From the NCBI GenBank assembly GCA_024229935.1, contig JAAERX010000027.1, positions 62,001 through 126,000 on the forward strand: a DNA stretch of 64,000 nucleotides. Reading direction: 5' to 3'. Source of the DNA: Gammaproteobacteria bacterium (GTDB taxonomy: Bacteria; Pseudomonadota; Gammaproteobacteria; Steroidobacterales; GCA-2729495). The notes beneath the pieces were generated by a model. The model made no database searches. It worked only from the letters and a program-made list of their open reading frames with translations, and was not told where the DNA came from. This document shows, one piece after another, positions 7,808 through 17,392 of the stretch (the stretch's first letter is position 1; every line of letters starts with the position of its first letter). A program made the position numbers and the translations under genes.

Positions 7808-10093
7808 TTACAAGCACATGCCACCATCAACATGCACGGTAGTACCAGTGATAAAGCTGCTGCGCTCAGAAATCAGATAGGTTGCAGCCTCACCCGCATC
7901 ATGCTCAGGGTCACCAAAGCGTCCAACATGATGTTTGGCTGCGCCTTTCTCCTCAATCATTGGCATAGCCTTCATCATCTCTAATGCTTTCTCTGTCTCA
8001 AACATGCCAAATAACAGTGTATTAATTCGGATTCCCTGCCGTGAATATTCTAATGCTGCTGCCTGTGTAAGCCCCTCCACAGCCAGTTTGGATGCGATAT
8101 AAGGTGCCATACGCATACCTGTATCACGGGTAGCACCTGAACTAATATTAATAATAGAGTAGTTATCCCCAGTTTCGGCACCTTGTGCAAGAAACTGTTT
8201 AATGGCAAATTTCATGCCCAGATAAGTTCCTGTGACATTGGTATTTATTACCTGCTGAAAGCTCTCTAATGATTCATCTGCAAGCAGCTGAAAATCACCC
8301 GGGAATACTGCGTTATTAATGATTGAGTCAAGACGCCCAAATTTTTCTACCGTAAAATTAACAAGGTCTTCATTATCAGTTTCACTGATAATATCCATCT
8401 TAAAGTACGCTACGTCATCAGCTACGCAGCCCGCAGCCTCACGTAAACGACCCAGCGCTGCCTCACCTGTATCATTGTTACGGCTGGTAATAACTACCTT
8501 AGCCCCATACTTGGCAAGCCGTGTTGCCATCCCAAAACCAATACCCATCGTACCGCCAGTAACAATCACTACTTTGCCATCAAGTTCTTTACCGTTTTCC
8601 ATGCCGAGTCCCTCTTTCTCATGTTTAGATAGTTTACGTTTAGCCATTTTTGGCTTGGGTTCACTGCCATCACTACTAGCTGCTGCACCGCCACCATGTT
8701 TTTCCTGTAATTCTTCCATCAATTTGACGGACACAAAATTTGAGCCATCCGCCTTTGCCGCTTTTTCTGCATTTTTAATAATCATGGGCTGCACAAAACC
8801 AGGCGCTTTTTCTACCAATGCTAGTGCAGCATCTTCCCACTCGAGAGTAGCATTGGACTTTGCATCACGCGGTATCACCGGCTCAGACTTACCGTAGTCC
8901 TTGGGCCGGGTTGGCTCTATGCTGTCTATATCAACAAACTTCAGGTCCTTAACCGAAGGTGCTGTGATGTCCTCAGGTGCAATAAGCGGCATGGTTTTAT
9001 ATACCCAACCATCCTTATGCTCTTTGCGGGATGGCGATGGGATAATGCGTACAGCCTTATCCGGAGCCTGCAACTTCGAACGATCAATCTGCCAACCTTT
9101 ATTGCGTAAATTTTCCATTAACCCCCAGTAAGTCAACATGATTCCATCTTCATCATGTGTATAGATACCGTTTGGGTTAGGGCCAGTCGGCGCAACCAAT
9201 GGTCGCTGTGATTCCGCAAGCACCTTGTCCTGATGGATATTCTGCAAATTACGGCGTGTGTGTTCCGTGTTGAAATCTTCTTCCATGCGGTAATTTCGCA
9301 AAAATATATGTCGCATCATGGTGCGGGATTCATCTATAGGTGTAGTGAACTCATAAAAAATATTGAACTCACCCGAACCAATTCCACCAATTTCAACCTG
9401 ACCACGTAAAGTGAAGCCGGGCACAAAATACTTCATGATCGACTCAACCTTGGCTCCCTCTTCACGCATCTCCTTCCAGACACCGGCACTTGGTGAAGAA
9501 TTTACACGCATGACCGACTGATAACCATGTTCAGTAGCAGTAATTTTGTGCTCGGGGGCCTGCACAGGATTTTCATTACCTTGGAACATAATCCCATGCA
9601 CTACTGGCAAATGTACGTAATCAAGATTGGTGAATTTACAGGTATGGTAATCTGCCTCCCAGATTTCTTCGTTAGTGGTGTAGCACCACTGATCATCATC
9701 CCATTCGGGCATATCGAATATAGGTGACGCGGCATCTGGATCATCACCCAGGCAGACCCAGATCAACCCATATTTCTCAATCGTGGCATAGGCATCCGTT
9801 CTCATACCAGGTGCCACCACCTGAACCTCATGGTCACGGCGTGACGGCACCAACGTACATTTGCCATGGCCATTAAATCTATAGCCATGGAACGGGCAAC
9901 TCAAAGTCCCATCTTTATAAAGAATGCCATCAGCCAGGCTGGACCCTCTGTGAGGACAGACATTACTAATACACCGTGGCGTACCATCCATTTCACGAAA
10001 CAGCACCAGATCAGCACCCAACATGGTGACCTTGATGGGCTCATTGGTCAGGTCTTTACTAAAACCTGCTACGTACCAGACATTTATGTACAC
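7808..10093 (-). CDS. Rieske non-heme iron oxygenase fused to an SDR dehydrogenase
   Basis: A 761-residue two-enzyme fusion. Residues 1 to about 400 are a Rieske oxygenase alpha subunit: [2Fe-2S] ligands Cys46, His48, Cys66, His69, then the mononuclear iron site NLDYVHLPVVH (Asp158, His161, His166) with Asp289 as likely third ligand. The overall style is that of the phthalate 4,5-dioxygenase / O-demethylase branch. A charged Gly/Ala/Lys-rich linker (about 430-503) leads to a complete SDR. That domain has TGGTMGIG (512-519), NNA (593-595), Ser651/652, Tyr665 and Lys669. The product of ring hydroxylation or demethylation may thus be handed to a dehydrogenase. The start is GTG at 10093, six bases after GGAG. 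The gene follows a TetR gene by 35 bp. Confidence 0.9.
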   Translation of the reverse strand: MYINVWYVAGFSKDLTNEPIKVTMLGADLVLFREMDGTPRCISNVCPHRGSSLADGILYKDGTLSCPFHGYRFNGHGKCTLVPSRRDHEVQVVAPGMRTDAYATIEKYGLIWVCLGDDPDAASPIFDMPEWDDDQWCYTTNEEIWEADYHTCKFTNLDYVHLPVVHGIMFQGNENPVQAPEHKITATEHGYQSVMRVNSSPSAGVWKEMREEGAKVESIMKYFVPGFTLRGQVEIGGIGSGEFNIFYEFTTPIDESRTMMRHIFLRNYRMEEDFNTEHTRRNLQNIHQDKVLAESQRPLVAPTGPNPNGIYTHDEDGIMLTYWGLMENLRNKGWQIDRSKLQAPDKAVRIIPSPSRKEHKDGWVYKTMPLIAPEDITAPSVKDLKFVDIDSIEPTRPKDYGKSEPVIPRDAKSNATLEWEDAALALVEKAPGFVQPMIIKNAEKAAKADGSNFVSVKLMEELQEKHGGGAAASSDGSEPKPKMAKRKLSKHEKEGLGMENGKELDGKVVIVTGGTMGIGFGMATRLAKYGAKVVITSRNNDTGEAALGRLREAAGCVADDVAYFKMDIISETDNEDLVNFTVEKFGRLDSIINNAVFPGDFQLLADESLESFQQVINTNVTGTYLGMKFAIKQFLAQGAETGDNYSIINISSGATRDTGMRMAPYIASKLAVEGLTQAAALEYSRQGIRINTLLFGMFETEKALEMMKAMPMIEEKGAAKHHVGRFGDPEHDAGEAATYLISERSSFITGTTVHVDGGMCL

Positions 10094-10128
10094 ATATAAC
10101 TCCCAAGCTTATGAAATGAAATACAGAC

Positions 10129-10767
10129 CTAAATAACCGTATCGTTAATCATATTATTTTTTATTGTTTCCTGAGCATTCTTAACAACCCGAGCACCTTC
10201 CTCTGATGCAAGCCCAAGCATACGAAGTACTAATTCCTGAAAACTTTCAGACAAATTATCTTCAGCATCACCATTTAAAATGTCCTGCATAACAGCTAAC
10301 GTACCACCACGAATTATTAGTGCAGCTGTATGAGCATTACAGGCATCAAATCGACCCTGCTCAACACCTTGCTCGATCATATCTACGAGTGGGTCATTGT
10401 CACTGGAAATAACTAATGCACGTAATGTTTCACTTTTAATAAGAATCCAGGTAATAACAGGATCAACAGATACAATAGAAATGGTATGAAAAATATTTAT
10501 TGCAATGGCTTCTGCAGGATCATCAGTAGCTTTAAACACTGCCAGTTTAATCCTGCCATCATTACGAAAGAACTCAGCTGCAATTTCACGGGCTAGCTCA
10601 ACTTTTGAATTAAAATGATTATAGAAAGAAGGTTGTGAAACTTCTGCTGCCCGAACTATTTCAAGCACAGTGGTCGCTTCCACCCCCCGTTCCGCGAATG
10701 CCTTACGACCGCCATCAAGCAGCCGCTGCCGGGTACGTGCCCAACGAGCATCCTCTTTATCACTCAT
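10129..10767 (-). CDS. TetR/AcrR-family regulator
   Basis: A 212-residue regulator with an N-terminal helix-turn-helix at about 15-55 (AFAERGVEATTVLEIVRAAEVSQPSFYNHF split over the helices) and an all-helical ligand-binding C-terminus. ATG 10767 was preferred because AGAGGG lies nine bases upstream; ATG 10776 would leave that site touching the start codon. It is co-directional with and 35 bp upstream of the Rieske-SDR gene, so it probably controls that gene and responds to its substrate. Confidence 0.85.
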   Translation of the reverse strand: MSDKEDARWARTRQRLLDGGRKAFAERGVEATTVLEIVRAAEVSQPSFYNHFNSKVELAREIAAEFFRNDGRIKLAVFKATDDPAEAIAINIFHTISIVSVDPVITWILIKSETLRALVISSDNDPLVDMIEQGVEQGRFDACNAHTAALIIRGGTLAVMQDILNGDAEDNLSESFQELVLRMLGLASEEGARVVKNAQETIKNNMINDTVI

Positions 10768-11002
10768 GGTTTCCATCCCTCTATTTTGCAGACTACTAAT
10801 TAATAAGCAAGTATCTTTTGACAGCCAACAGCCTCTACTTTGCCGGTCACCCACAAATTGCCCAGCCTGGGTCATTTTCCAGGCCTGACGAAGGACCGAG
10901 TAGCAAGCCAGCTAATGGCCTATCAATAGCAGCACTGCCACGCAACAACCCAAGCATATAAACAGCGTAACAAAAGATCAGATTCTACTAGCCAACCCCA
11001 AT

Positions 11003-11029
11003 AAAAAAGCCCGCTAGAGCGGGCTTTTT
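11003..11029. terminator. Rho-independent terminator (bidirectional)
   Basis: An A-run, the stem AGCCCGCT/AGCGGGCT and a T-run form a symmetrical terminator. It lies just past the aldolase stop on the minus strand and can also act on the plus strand. Confidence 0.85.
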
Positions 11030-11052
11030 GCTTCACTTAGACCTAAGTTCAC

Positions 11053-11946
11053 TCAGGTGCTGGAAGCCTCATAAATAGCCTGAATTGAGGAGTCCAGCGT
11101 ACTGTTGAACTCACTATCAGACTGCTGGGCTGATAAGCCTTCACTTAGGGCACGAGAGAAGCTGGCAACCATGCCATTATTTGCAGAGAGCCTGCGATTA
11201 GCTTCCTCACGAGAATAACCACCTGACAAAGCCACAACTCGAACCATGTTTGCATGAGCCTGACACTCAGAATAGAAATTTCCTTCTTCAGGCAGCGTAA
11301 GCTTAAACATGACCAGTTCATCAGCACTTAGAGTAGCCAGATTTACCAATAGCTGCTCTCTTAATAAGGCTTCCGCTTCTGCCTTATCAGGCGCATTAAT
11401 ATCCACCTCTGGCTCAATAATTGGCACCAGGCCTGCTGCACAGATTTGCCTAGCCACTTCAAACTGCTGCTCAACAACCCGGGCGACACCACCAGCATTA
11501 GCGGACTTAATAACTGAACGCATTTTAGTGCCAAACACATTTTTAGATCGGGCTTTAGCCAGTAAATCACCGAGCCCCGGATTCGGGTTCATGATCTGCA
11601 CACCATCCACTTCTTCAGCAAGGCCTTTATCTATTTTCAGGAACGGCACAACATTCTTCACATCCCAAAGGTAATCAGAAGAATTCTTGCCTTCAATTTC
11701 ACGATCCATAGTATTCTCAAAGAGAATGGCACCCAGAATACGTTCGCCCGTAAATGCAGGACTCGTTACAATACGTGTACGCATGGCGTGTACAACCGCA
11801 TACATTTCCTCATCATTACTATAAGCATCTTGACCAACACCATAGAGACCAAGCGCCTTTGGCGTACTGCCACCACTTTGATCAAGTGCTGCTATAAAAC
11901 CGTTTTGTGTACGAACTTTATTAAGTTGTTCTTCCTGTTTAGACAT
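11053..11946 (-). CDS. fda: Class I fructose-bisphosphate aldolase
   Basis: A 297-residue Schiff-base aldolase that splits fructose 1,6-bisphosphate to two triose phosphates. It matches the bacterial Fda type (as in Staphylococcus) across its length: [16 protein letters not shown] at 17-32, [18 protein letters not shown], and the catalytic lysine in MFKLTLPEE (Lys215). [15 protein letters not shown] and SFSRAL form the C-terminal phosphate site. A good ribosome site (AAGGCGGG) precedes ATG 11946. It stands alone with its own terminator. Confidence 0.95.
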   Translation of the reverse strand: MSKQEEQLNKVRTQNGFIAALDQSGGSTPKALGLYGVGQDAYSNDEEMYAVVHAMRTRIVTSPAFTGERILGAILFENTMDREIEGKNSSDYLWDVKNVVPFLKIDKGLAEEVDGVQIMNPNPGLGDLLAKARSKNVFGTKMRSVIKSANAGGVARVVEQQFEVARQICAAGLVPIIEPEVDINAPDKAEAEALLREQLLVNLATLSADELVMFKLTLPEEGNFYSECQAHANMVRVVALSGGYSREEANRRLSANNGMVASFSRALSEGLSAQQSDSEFNSTLDSSIQAIYEASST

Positions 11947-12067
11947 GATCCCGCCTTATTCTTATCCAATAATTAATTTGGCACTACCCTGACCAAGCTT
12001 CTGAGCCGGCCGCTATAGTAGCAAAAACCACCACCTTGCCCCCGTTATTTAACAAATTGATACCCTG

Positions 12068-12751
12068 CTATTGCACAACCTCAATCAACTCAACTTCAAA
12101 GGTTAGTGCGGCACCAGGAGGGATCTCACCACTACCACGTTCACCGTAAGCAATAGCTGATGGGCATGTAAGCTTGCTTTTACCACCTTCCTTCATCATA
12201 GCTATAGCTTCTGTCCAGCAGGGAATAACACGATCAAGCGGAATGGTTAATGGTTGCCCACGATCTTTAGAACTATCAAATACTGTACCGTCACGCAAAG
12301 TGCCATGATAATGAGCCACAACTGTAGAAGTTGCTGTCGGTTGAGCACCAGTGCCAACCTGCTGCTCAAGATATATCAGACCTGAAGCAGTAGTTATTGC
12401 ACCTTTTTCTGTAGCCATCTTGTTAAGGTAGGCTTTTGAAGCTGCCGCTTCTTTAGATGCAACTGCTGCCATACGTTGCTGCCCTAGCTCATTCAGTTTA
12501 GGCCCATACACAGCATCATCGAGCTTTTCTGCAGTCCCCGCCAAAGCATCGCGCAGCCCCTGGACAACCTGGTCTGCCTCATCTGCAGAAAGATTAAGTG
12601 TCCCAAGGTTACGACTCATAGCTGTTCCCAGGTAATAGAAAACCTTGTCATCTTCACTTTTTGCATCTGCTGCAACAGTACTCAGGGACATCAATAGCAG
12701 AACAGCACCTGTAAATAATGCTGAAGTAATTCTTACAATTTGGACAATCAT
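12068..12751 (-). CDS. Periplasmic FKBP-type peptidyl-prolyl isomerase
   Basis: A 227-residue protein with a signal peptide ending AADA (about 28), a helical dimerisation-type domain (30-110) and an FKBP domain (about 115-227). The FKBP domain shows YHGTLRDGTVFDSS, GWTEA-like PCWTEAIAMM, AYGERG and IPPGAALTFEVELIEV. This is the layout of FkpA/Mip proteins, which speed proline isomerisation and act as chaperones of exported proteins. A strong ribosome site (GAGGAAGG) precedes ATG 12751. Confidence 0.9.
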   Translation of the reverse strand: MIVQIVRITSALFTGAVLLLMSLSTVAADAKSEDDKVFYYLGTAMSRNLGTLNLSADEADQVVQGLRDALAGTAEKLDDAVYGPKLNELGQQRMAAVASKEAAASKAYLNKMATEKGAITTASGLIYLEQQVGTGAQPTATSTVVAHYHGTLRDGTVFDSSKDRGQPLTIPLDRVIPCWTEAIAMMKEGGKSKLTCPSAIAYGERGSGEIPPGAALTFEVELIEVVQ

Positions 12752-13044
12752 TAGCCTTCCTCAATATAAAGCCCGAAAAAACTGAATTTGAGTGTACAGA
12801 GCATACTTATTAAATGTATATCATTTTTTGGGTTTAGGTTGTATTACAGAGAATCTAAGCAAACTAAGTTGCCAAATAGTCATAAGCCAAATCAATTTAA
12901 CAAAAACCGCTCATATATAAACTTTAACAATATCGGGGTGATGCAGAAAATTAGCCTAGTGGTTTATACCAAGTTGAAACATACGCAGTATTTGCTATAA
13001 ATATCATGGAAAATAATATACTGTCTCTATATCGTAACTTTTGA

Positions 13045-13860
13045 GTGAGATTCATTCTGGCTAACCTGACACAAAAAATACAACGACGTTTGGGCAGACT
13101 CTATGCACAACGCCACTACTATTGGCATAAAATTTTCCCCAACAAAGCGCCCGTGCACAACCTGGCCTATCTGCCTGATGGCTTTTCAGTAACCAAAGCA
13201 GGTCAAACAGGAGTCTCAATCATGGACAACTTCTGTACACCTGAAGAGGCTCAGGCAATTATTGAATTTTCAAGGGATAAGATTTCCCCTGCCGGAGTTC
13301 TTGTAGATGGTGAGTTTGTTCCGCATGAAAGACGCCGGTGCGATACCGGGGCTGTATTCGGACCAGGAATAGTAAACCAGGAACTACTACCCATTGCCTT
13401 AAGAGCATCTGCCGTTACCGGCGTGCCTTATACTCATATAGAAGGTGTTTACGTCACTCGCTATCCAGAGGGTGGACTTTATGATGAACATCTTGATTTT
13501 GGTGACCATTTTAAAGTTGACCGTCTCTATACCTTATTACTTTATTTAAATACTGTACCACCCGAACAAGGTGGCTCTACTGTCTTCCCCCAACTCAACA
13601 TTAAAGTTCAACCCCGAGCCGGACGCGCCGTCTGCTGGACCAACAAGAATCCTGATGGCTCACATCATAATGAAACCAGTCATGCCGCTTTACCAGTAGA
13701 GGCCGGTGGAGAGAAATGGTCAGTTCAATTCTGGTTCCATCCCCATAAAATGTTTGACCCCATTAATATTGAAGCCCCACAAATAAAAACAGGGATTCCA
13801 CTTGGTGAAGACGCTGTATTGCCTGATGGAGCAAGTCGCTACGTCAGGGAAGAGTCTTAA
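13045..13860 (+). CDS. 2-oxoglutarate/Fe(II) oxygenase, prolyl-4-hydroxylase-like
   Basis: A 271-residue enzyme with an N-terminal basic extension (1-45) and a double-stranded beta-helix domain. Iron ligands His149 and Asp151 (EHLDFGD) and distal His213 (TSHAALPV) are present, with Lys224 placed to bind 2-oxoglutarate. This is the pattern of prolyl 4-hydroxylase alpha-subunit homologues. The target protein or small molecule is unknown. A TGA precedes GTG 13045 directly, and the next ATG would remove 59 residues, so GTG is the likely start although its ribosome site is weak. Confidence 0.82.
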   Translation: MRFILANLTQKIQRRLGRLYAQRHYYWHKIFPNKAPVHNLAYLPDGFSVTKAGQTGVSIMDNFCTPEEAQAIIEFSRDKISPAGVLVDGEFVPHERRRCDTGAVFGPGIVNQELLPIALRASAVTGVPYTHIEGVYVTRYPEGGLYDEHLDFGDHFKVDRLYTLLLYLNTVPPEQGGSTVFPQLNIKVQPRAGRAVCWTNKNPDGSHHNETSHAALPVEAGGEKWSVQFWFHPHKMFDPINIEAPQIKTGIPLGEDAVLPDGASRYVREES

Positions 13861-14508
13861 GCGTATAAAGACAGTCCATTGTTCGACACTATTGGCTAAG
13901 CTATATAGCCAGTTTCCTCTAAATAGTAGGTTCTCAAGGGATTCAGATAGTTTCTAGAGTCTTGGAAAGCTGATGACCGGTGATTTAGCCATCATTCTGC
14001 CTGTTTTCCACTCAGGTCACTCAATAAATAAGGCACATCTATTGATGCACTGCATCTAAACTATATGCTCATTTGAGGTGCCTAAACTGACAGGCATTTG
14101 GGGCAACAGGATCCGTTAGCTACCCAAATTGATACCGCATCAAATGGTCTGAGAACCAACAGTAGCGAGCACTGGCACTACAGGATAGCAAGGCCTGACC
14201 TCACACCTCTTATTCCCTACGCCCCTTTCCGCTGTCACAGCACCTAAATATTCTATAAATCGCCTGTTTTACAGGTGGCTCAGGCCATATCCGGCTGGTA
14301 TGATTGCGCCCCCGAACGCGGGTGACCGGCTTTTTTGGGCCGACTATGACCGTATGTTTCACCAGCGCCGGCAGAATTCGCACCCACGCTTAGGTTACGG
14401 CGCACTGTTTCTTACAGGGCGCCGTTCGCAAATGTGAAAGACCTTAAATATTCGTGGGTTTTAATAAGTAGCAATTAACTAGATAACTCTAAATAGCAGA
14501 GCAGAATC
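13861..14508 (+). other. Intergenic region and EF-G leader
   Basis: 648 bp without a supported gene. A short hairpin (TGGCTA/TAGCCA, 13893-13911) follows the oxygenase gene but lacks a T-run. Nearer EF-G there is GC-rich sequence, with a 7-bp inverted repeat ACGGCGC (14397-14403) / GCGCCGT (14419-14425), about 84 bp before the EF-G start. This may be a structured mRNA leader. Confidence 0.4.
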
Positions 14509-16596
14509 ATGACGGACCTTAGTAACTACAGAAACATTGGTATTTTTGCGCACGTTGATGCGGGTAAAACCACAACAACTGAACGCATCCTGAAACTCAC
14601 CGGCAAAATTCATAAGACCGGTGAAGTGCATGACGGTGAAGCTACAACCGACTTCATGGATCAGGAACAGGAACGCGGTATTACGATTCAGTCAGCTGCG
14701 ACCAGTTGTGAGTGGGATGGCCATCGTCTGAATATTATTGATACCCCCGGGCACGTGGACTTCACCATTGAAGTGTATCGTTCATTGAAAGTACTTGATG
14801 GTGGTGTGGGTGTGTTCTGCGCATCTGGTGGTGTGGAACCACAATCCGAAACAAACTGGCGCTATGCAAATGACTCAGGAGTCGCCCGTATTATTTTCGT
14901 CAACAAATTAGACCGCATGGGCGGTGATTTTTATCGTGTAGTAAAACAGGTTGAAGATGTACTGGGTGCAAATCCACTGGTTATGGTATTACCTATAGGT
15001 ATTGAAGACGATTTTTCTGGTGTTGTTGATCTGCTTACCCGTAAAGCCTGGGTCTGGGATGACTCTGGCGACCCTGAAAAATATGAAATAATTGATCCGC
15101 CAGCAGATATGGCTGACAAGATTGAAGAATACCGTGAAAAACTAATCGAAACTGCTCTTGAACAGGACGACGATCTACTGGAAGCCTATCTCGACGGTAA
15201 CGAGCCTGCTATAGATGATGTGAAGAAATGTATTCGTAAGGGTACGATTGCTCTGGACTTTTTCCCAACCTTCTGCGGTTCCGCCTTCAAAAATAAAGGT
15301 GTGCAAAATGTCCTTAATGCCGTTGTGGATTACCTCCCCAACCCTACAGAAGTTGAACCTCAGCCTGAGATTGATCTGGAAGGCAATGAAACCGGTGTTA
15401 AAGCTATTGTTGACCCTACCAAGCCTTTCCGTGCACTGGCATTTAAGATCATGGATGACCGTTATGGTGCCCTGACCTTTACCCGTATTTACTCAGGTAC
15501 GGTCAAAAAGGGTGATAGCGTACTGAATACTTTTACCGGTAAAACAGAACGTATTGGCCGCATCGTAGAGATGCATGCCGACTCTCGTGAAGAACTGAAC
15601 TCTGCTGAAGCTGGTGATATTGTTGCCTTCCTTGGCATGAAAAATACCCAGACCGGACATACACTGGCCGACGAGAAAAACCCTGCCACACTAGAACCGA
15701 TGGTATTCCCTGATCCGGTTATCTCAATTGCTATTGCTGCCAAAGATAAAGCCGGTACTGAAAAAATGGGTATCGCACTTGGCAAAATGATTGCTGAGGA
15801 CCCTTCTTTCCAGGTTGAAACTGATCAGGAAACCGGCGAAAGCATCATGAAGGGCATGGGCGAACTGCACCTTGATATTAAGGTCGACATTCTCAAACGT
15901 ACCCATGGCGTTGAAGTTGAAGTAGGTAAACCACAGGTGGCCTACAGAGAAAGCATCACACAGACAGTTGAAGACAGCTACACCCACAAAAAGCAAACAG
16001 GTGGTTCCGGTCAGTTTGGTAAGATCGATTACGTAATTGAACCGCTTGTAGACAGCGAAGAAAGTTATGAATTTGAATCCAAGGTTACCGGTGGTAATGT
16101 TCCTCGTGAATACTGGGGTGCAATTGAAAAAGCCTTTCTAAAAATGATGGATGAAGGCACCATGGCCGGCTTCCCGTTAGTGAAGGTTAAGTTCACATTG
16201 AATGACGGTGCTTTCCATGCTGTTGACTCATCAACCATGGCATTTGAAGCAGCCACACGTAATGCTTATCGTCAGTCAATTCCAAAAGCCAAACCACAGT
16301 TGCTAGAACCCATCATGAAAATTGATGTGTTCACACCTGATGACCATGTAGGTGATGTGATTGGTGATTTAAATCGCCGTCGCGGCATGATCAAAGCTCA
16401 GGAAGCTGGCCCAACGGGTGTACGCATTAAATCGGAAGCCCCATTGAGTGAAATGTTTGGCTACATCGGCGATCTGCGCACTATGACCTCTGGTCGTGGC
16501 CAGTTCTCCATGGAATTTGACCACTACTCACCTTGCCCCAATAACGTAGCTGAGGACGTAATTGCTGAAGTTAAAGCTCGCAAGGAAGCAAAATAA
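14509..16596 (+). CDS. fusA: Elongation factor G, second type
   Basis: A 695-residue translational GTPase that drives ribosome translocation and, with RRF, recycling. GTPase motifs are [15 protein letters not shown] (G1), RGITI (G2), DTPGH (G3) and NKLD (G4); domains II-V follow at normal length. The gene is alone, not in an str operon with rpsL/rpsG/tuf. The sequence resembles the extra EF-G (FusA2-like) of many gammaproteobacteria, with [17 protein letters not shown] in the G domain. Whether a second fusA exists elsewhere cannot be seen. A terminator follows at 16628. Confidence 0.93.
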   Translation: MTDLSNYRNIGIFAHVDAGKTTTTERILKLTGKIHKTGEVHDGEATTDFMDQEQERGITIQSAATSCEWDGHRLNIIDTPGHVDFTIEVYRSLKVLDGGVGVFCASGGVEPQSETNWRYANDSGVARIIFVNKLDRMGGDFYRVVKQVEDVLGANPLVMVLPIGIEDDFSGVVDLLTRKAWVWDDSGDPEKYEIIDPPADMADKIEEYREKLIETALEQDDDLLEAYLDGNEPAIDDVKKCIRKGTIALDFFPTFCGSAFKNKGVQNVLNAVVDYLPNPTEVEPQPEIDLEGNETGVKAIVDPTKPFRALAFKIMDDRYGALTFTRIYSGTVKKGDSVLNTFTGKTERIGRIVEMHADSREELNSAEAGDIVAFLGMKNTQTGHTLADEKNPATLEPMVFPDPVISIAIAAKDKAGTEKMGIALGKMIAEDPSFQVETDQETGESIMKGMGELHLDIKVDILKRTHGVEVEVGKPQVAYRESITQTVEDSYTHKKQTGGSGQFGKIDYVIEPLVDSEESYEFESKVTGGNVPREYWGAIEKAFLKMMDEGTMAGFPLVKVKFTLNDGAFHAVDSSTMAFEAATRNAYRQSIPKAKPQLLEPIMKIDVFTPDDHVGDVIGDLNRRRGMIKAQEAGPTGVRIKSEAPLSEMFGYIGDLRTMTSGRGQFSMEFDHYSPCPNNVAEDVIAEVKARKEAK

Positions 16597-16627
16597 GAAT
16601 CAGACCAGTTCAAGGTCATTTAAATTA

Positions 16628-16658
16628 AAGCCGAATCGGGCACCCGGTTCGGCTTTTT
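16628..16658 (+). terminator. Rho-independent terminator after EF-G
   Basis: Stem AAGCCGAA.CGGG / CCCGG.TTCGGCTT followed by a run of T, starting 32 bp after the EF-G stop. Confidence 0.88.
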
Positions 16659-16720
16659 TATTTGGCGTTAGACTGTGAAATCTATATCCTAAGTACTTGG
16701 TATCTGGTACCGGCAACCTT

Positions 16721-17257
16721 ATGTCCCGTATAGTCCTCTTCAATAAACCATTTCGGGTGCTATCCCAGTTTCGTGATACTGAGAACAAAGTAACATTAAG
16801 CAATTATTTTGATGATCCAAAACTACGGATTGCCGGACGGCTCGACTTTGATTCCGAAGGTCTATTGATACTGACAGACAATGGCCAACTACTACAGAAA
16901 ATTACCCACCCCCGTTATAAATTACCTAAGACCTATTGGGCCCAGATAGAAGGCAAACCTGATCGAGAAGCTATTGGACACCTACGCACTGGTATTAAGC
17001 TCAAGGATGGACGAACCCAGCCTGCAAAGGCAAAGCTTATAGAACAACCCATCAATATATGGAAACGTGACCCACCTATACGTTACCGAGCCTCAATCCC
17101 AACCAGCTGGATTGAGCTGACCATCTCCGAAGGCCGCAACCGTCAAGTCAGACGTATGACTGCTGCGGTTGGCTTCCCTACTTTGCGCCTGATACGCACA
17201 CACGTTGGGGAGTGGGAGTTAGGAAAACTACAACCCGGAGAAAGTTATGAAATATAA
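16721..17257 (+). CDS. rluE: 23S rRNA pseudouridine synthase RluE
   Basis: A 178-residue RsuA/RluB/RluE-family synthase without an S4 domain, as in RluE, which makes pseudouridine 2457 of 23S rRNA. The catalytic motif GRLDFDSEGLLILTDNG holds the Asp nucleophile; KTYWAQIEG and SEGRNRQVRRM are further family blocks. ATG 16721 is used; a TTG at 16697 adds eight residues with no support. The opening MSRIVLFNKPF is the usual start of the domain. Confidence 0.9.
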   Translation: MSRIVLFNKPFRVLSQFRDTENKVTLSNYFDDPKLRIAGRLDFDSEGLLILTDNGQLLQKITHPRYKLPKTYWAQIEGKPDREAIGHLRTGIKLKDGRTQPAKAKLIEQPINIWKRDPPIRYRASIPTSWIELTISEGRNRQVRRMTAAVGFPTLRLIRTHVGEWELGKLQPGESYEI

Positions 17258-17392
17258 ACGTCGGAGTACGAGCAGAGCAAACGCTTGGACGAGGTATTCT
17301 CATTCGAGCATAACCTAACTAGAAAGATGACTTTATTTAAAACGCAGTGAAGCACTGCCATCAAGCAGGCAACCACCTCCATATTAGAAAAC

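Noticed and set aside
8319-8897. 192-codon open frame on the plus strand
   Set aside because: It is antisense to the Rieske-SDR gene, is low-complexity (Ser/Ala/Pro-rich) and has no ribosome site.
12788-13000. 70-codon plus-strand open frame before the 2OG oxygenase
   Set aside because: Asn/Lys/Ile-rich chance frame with no ribosome site or domain.
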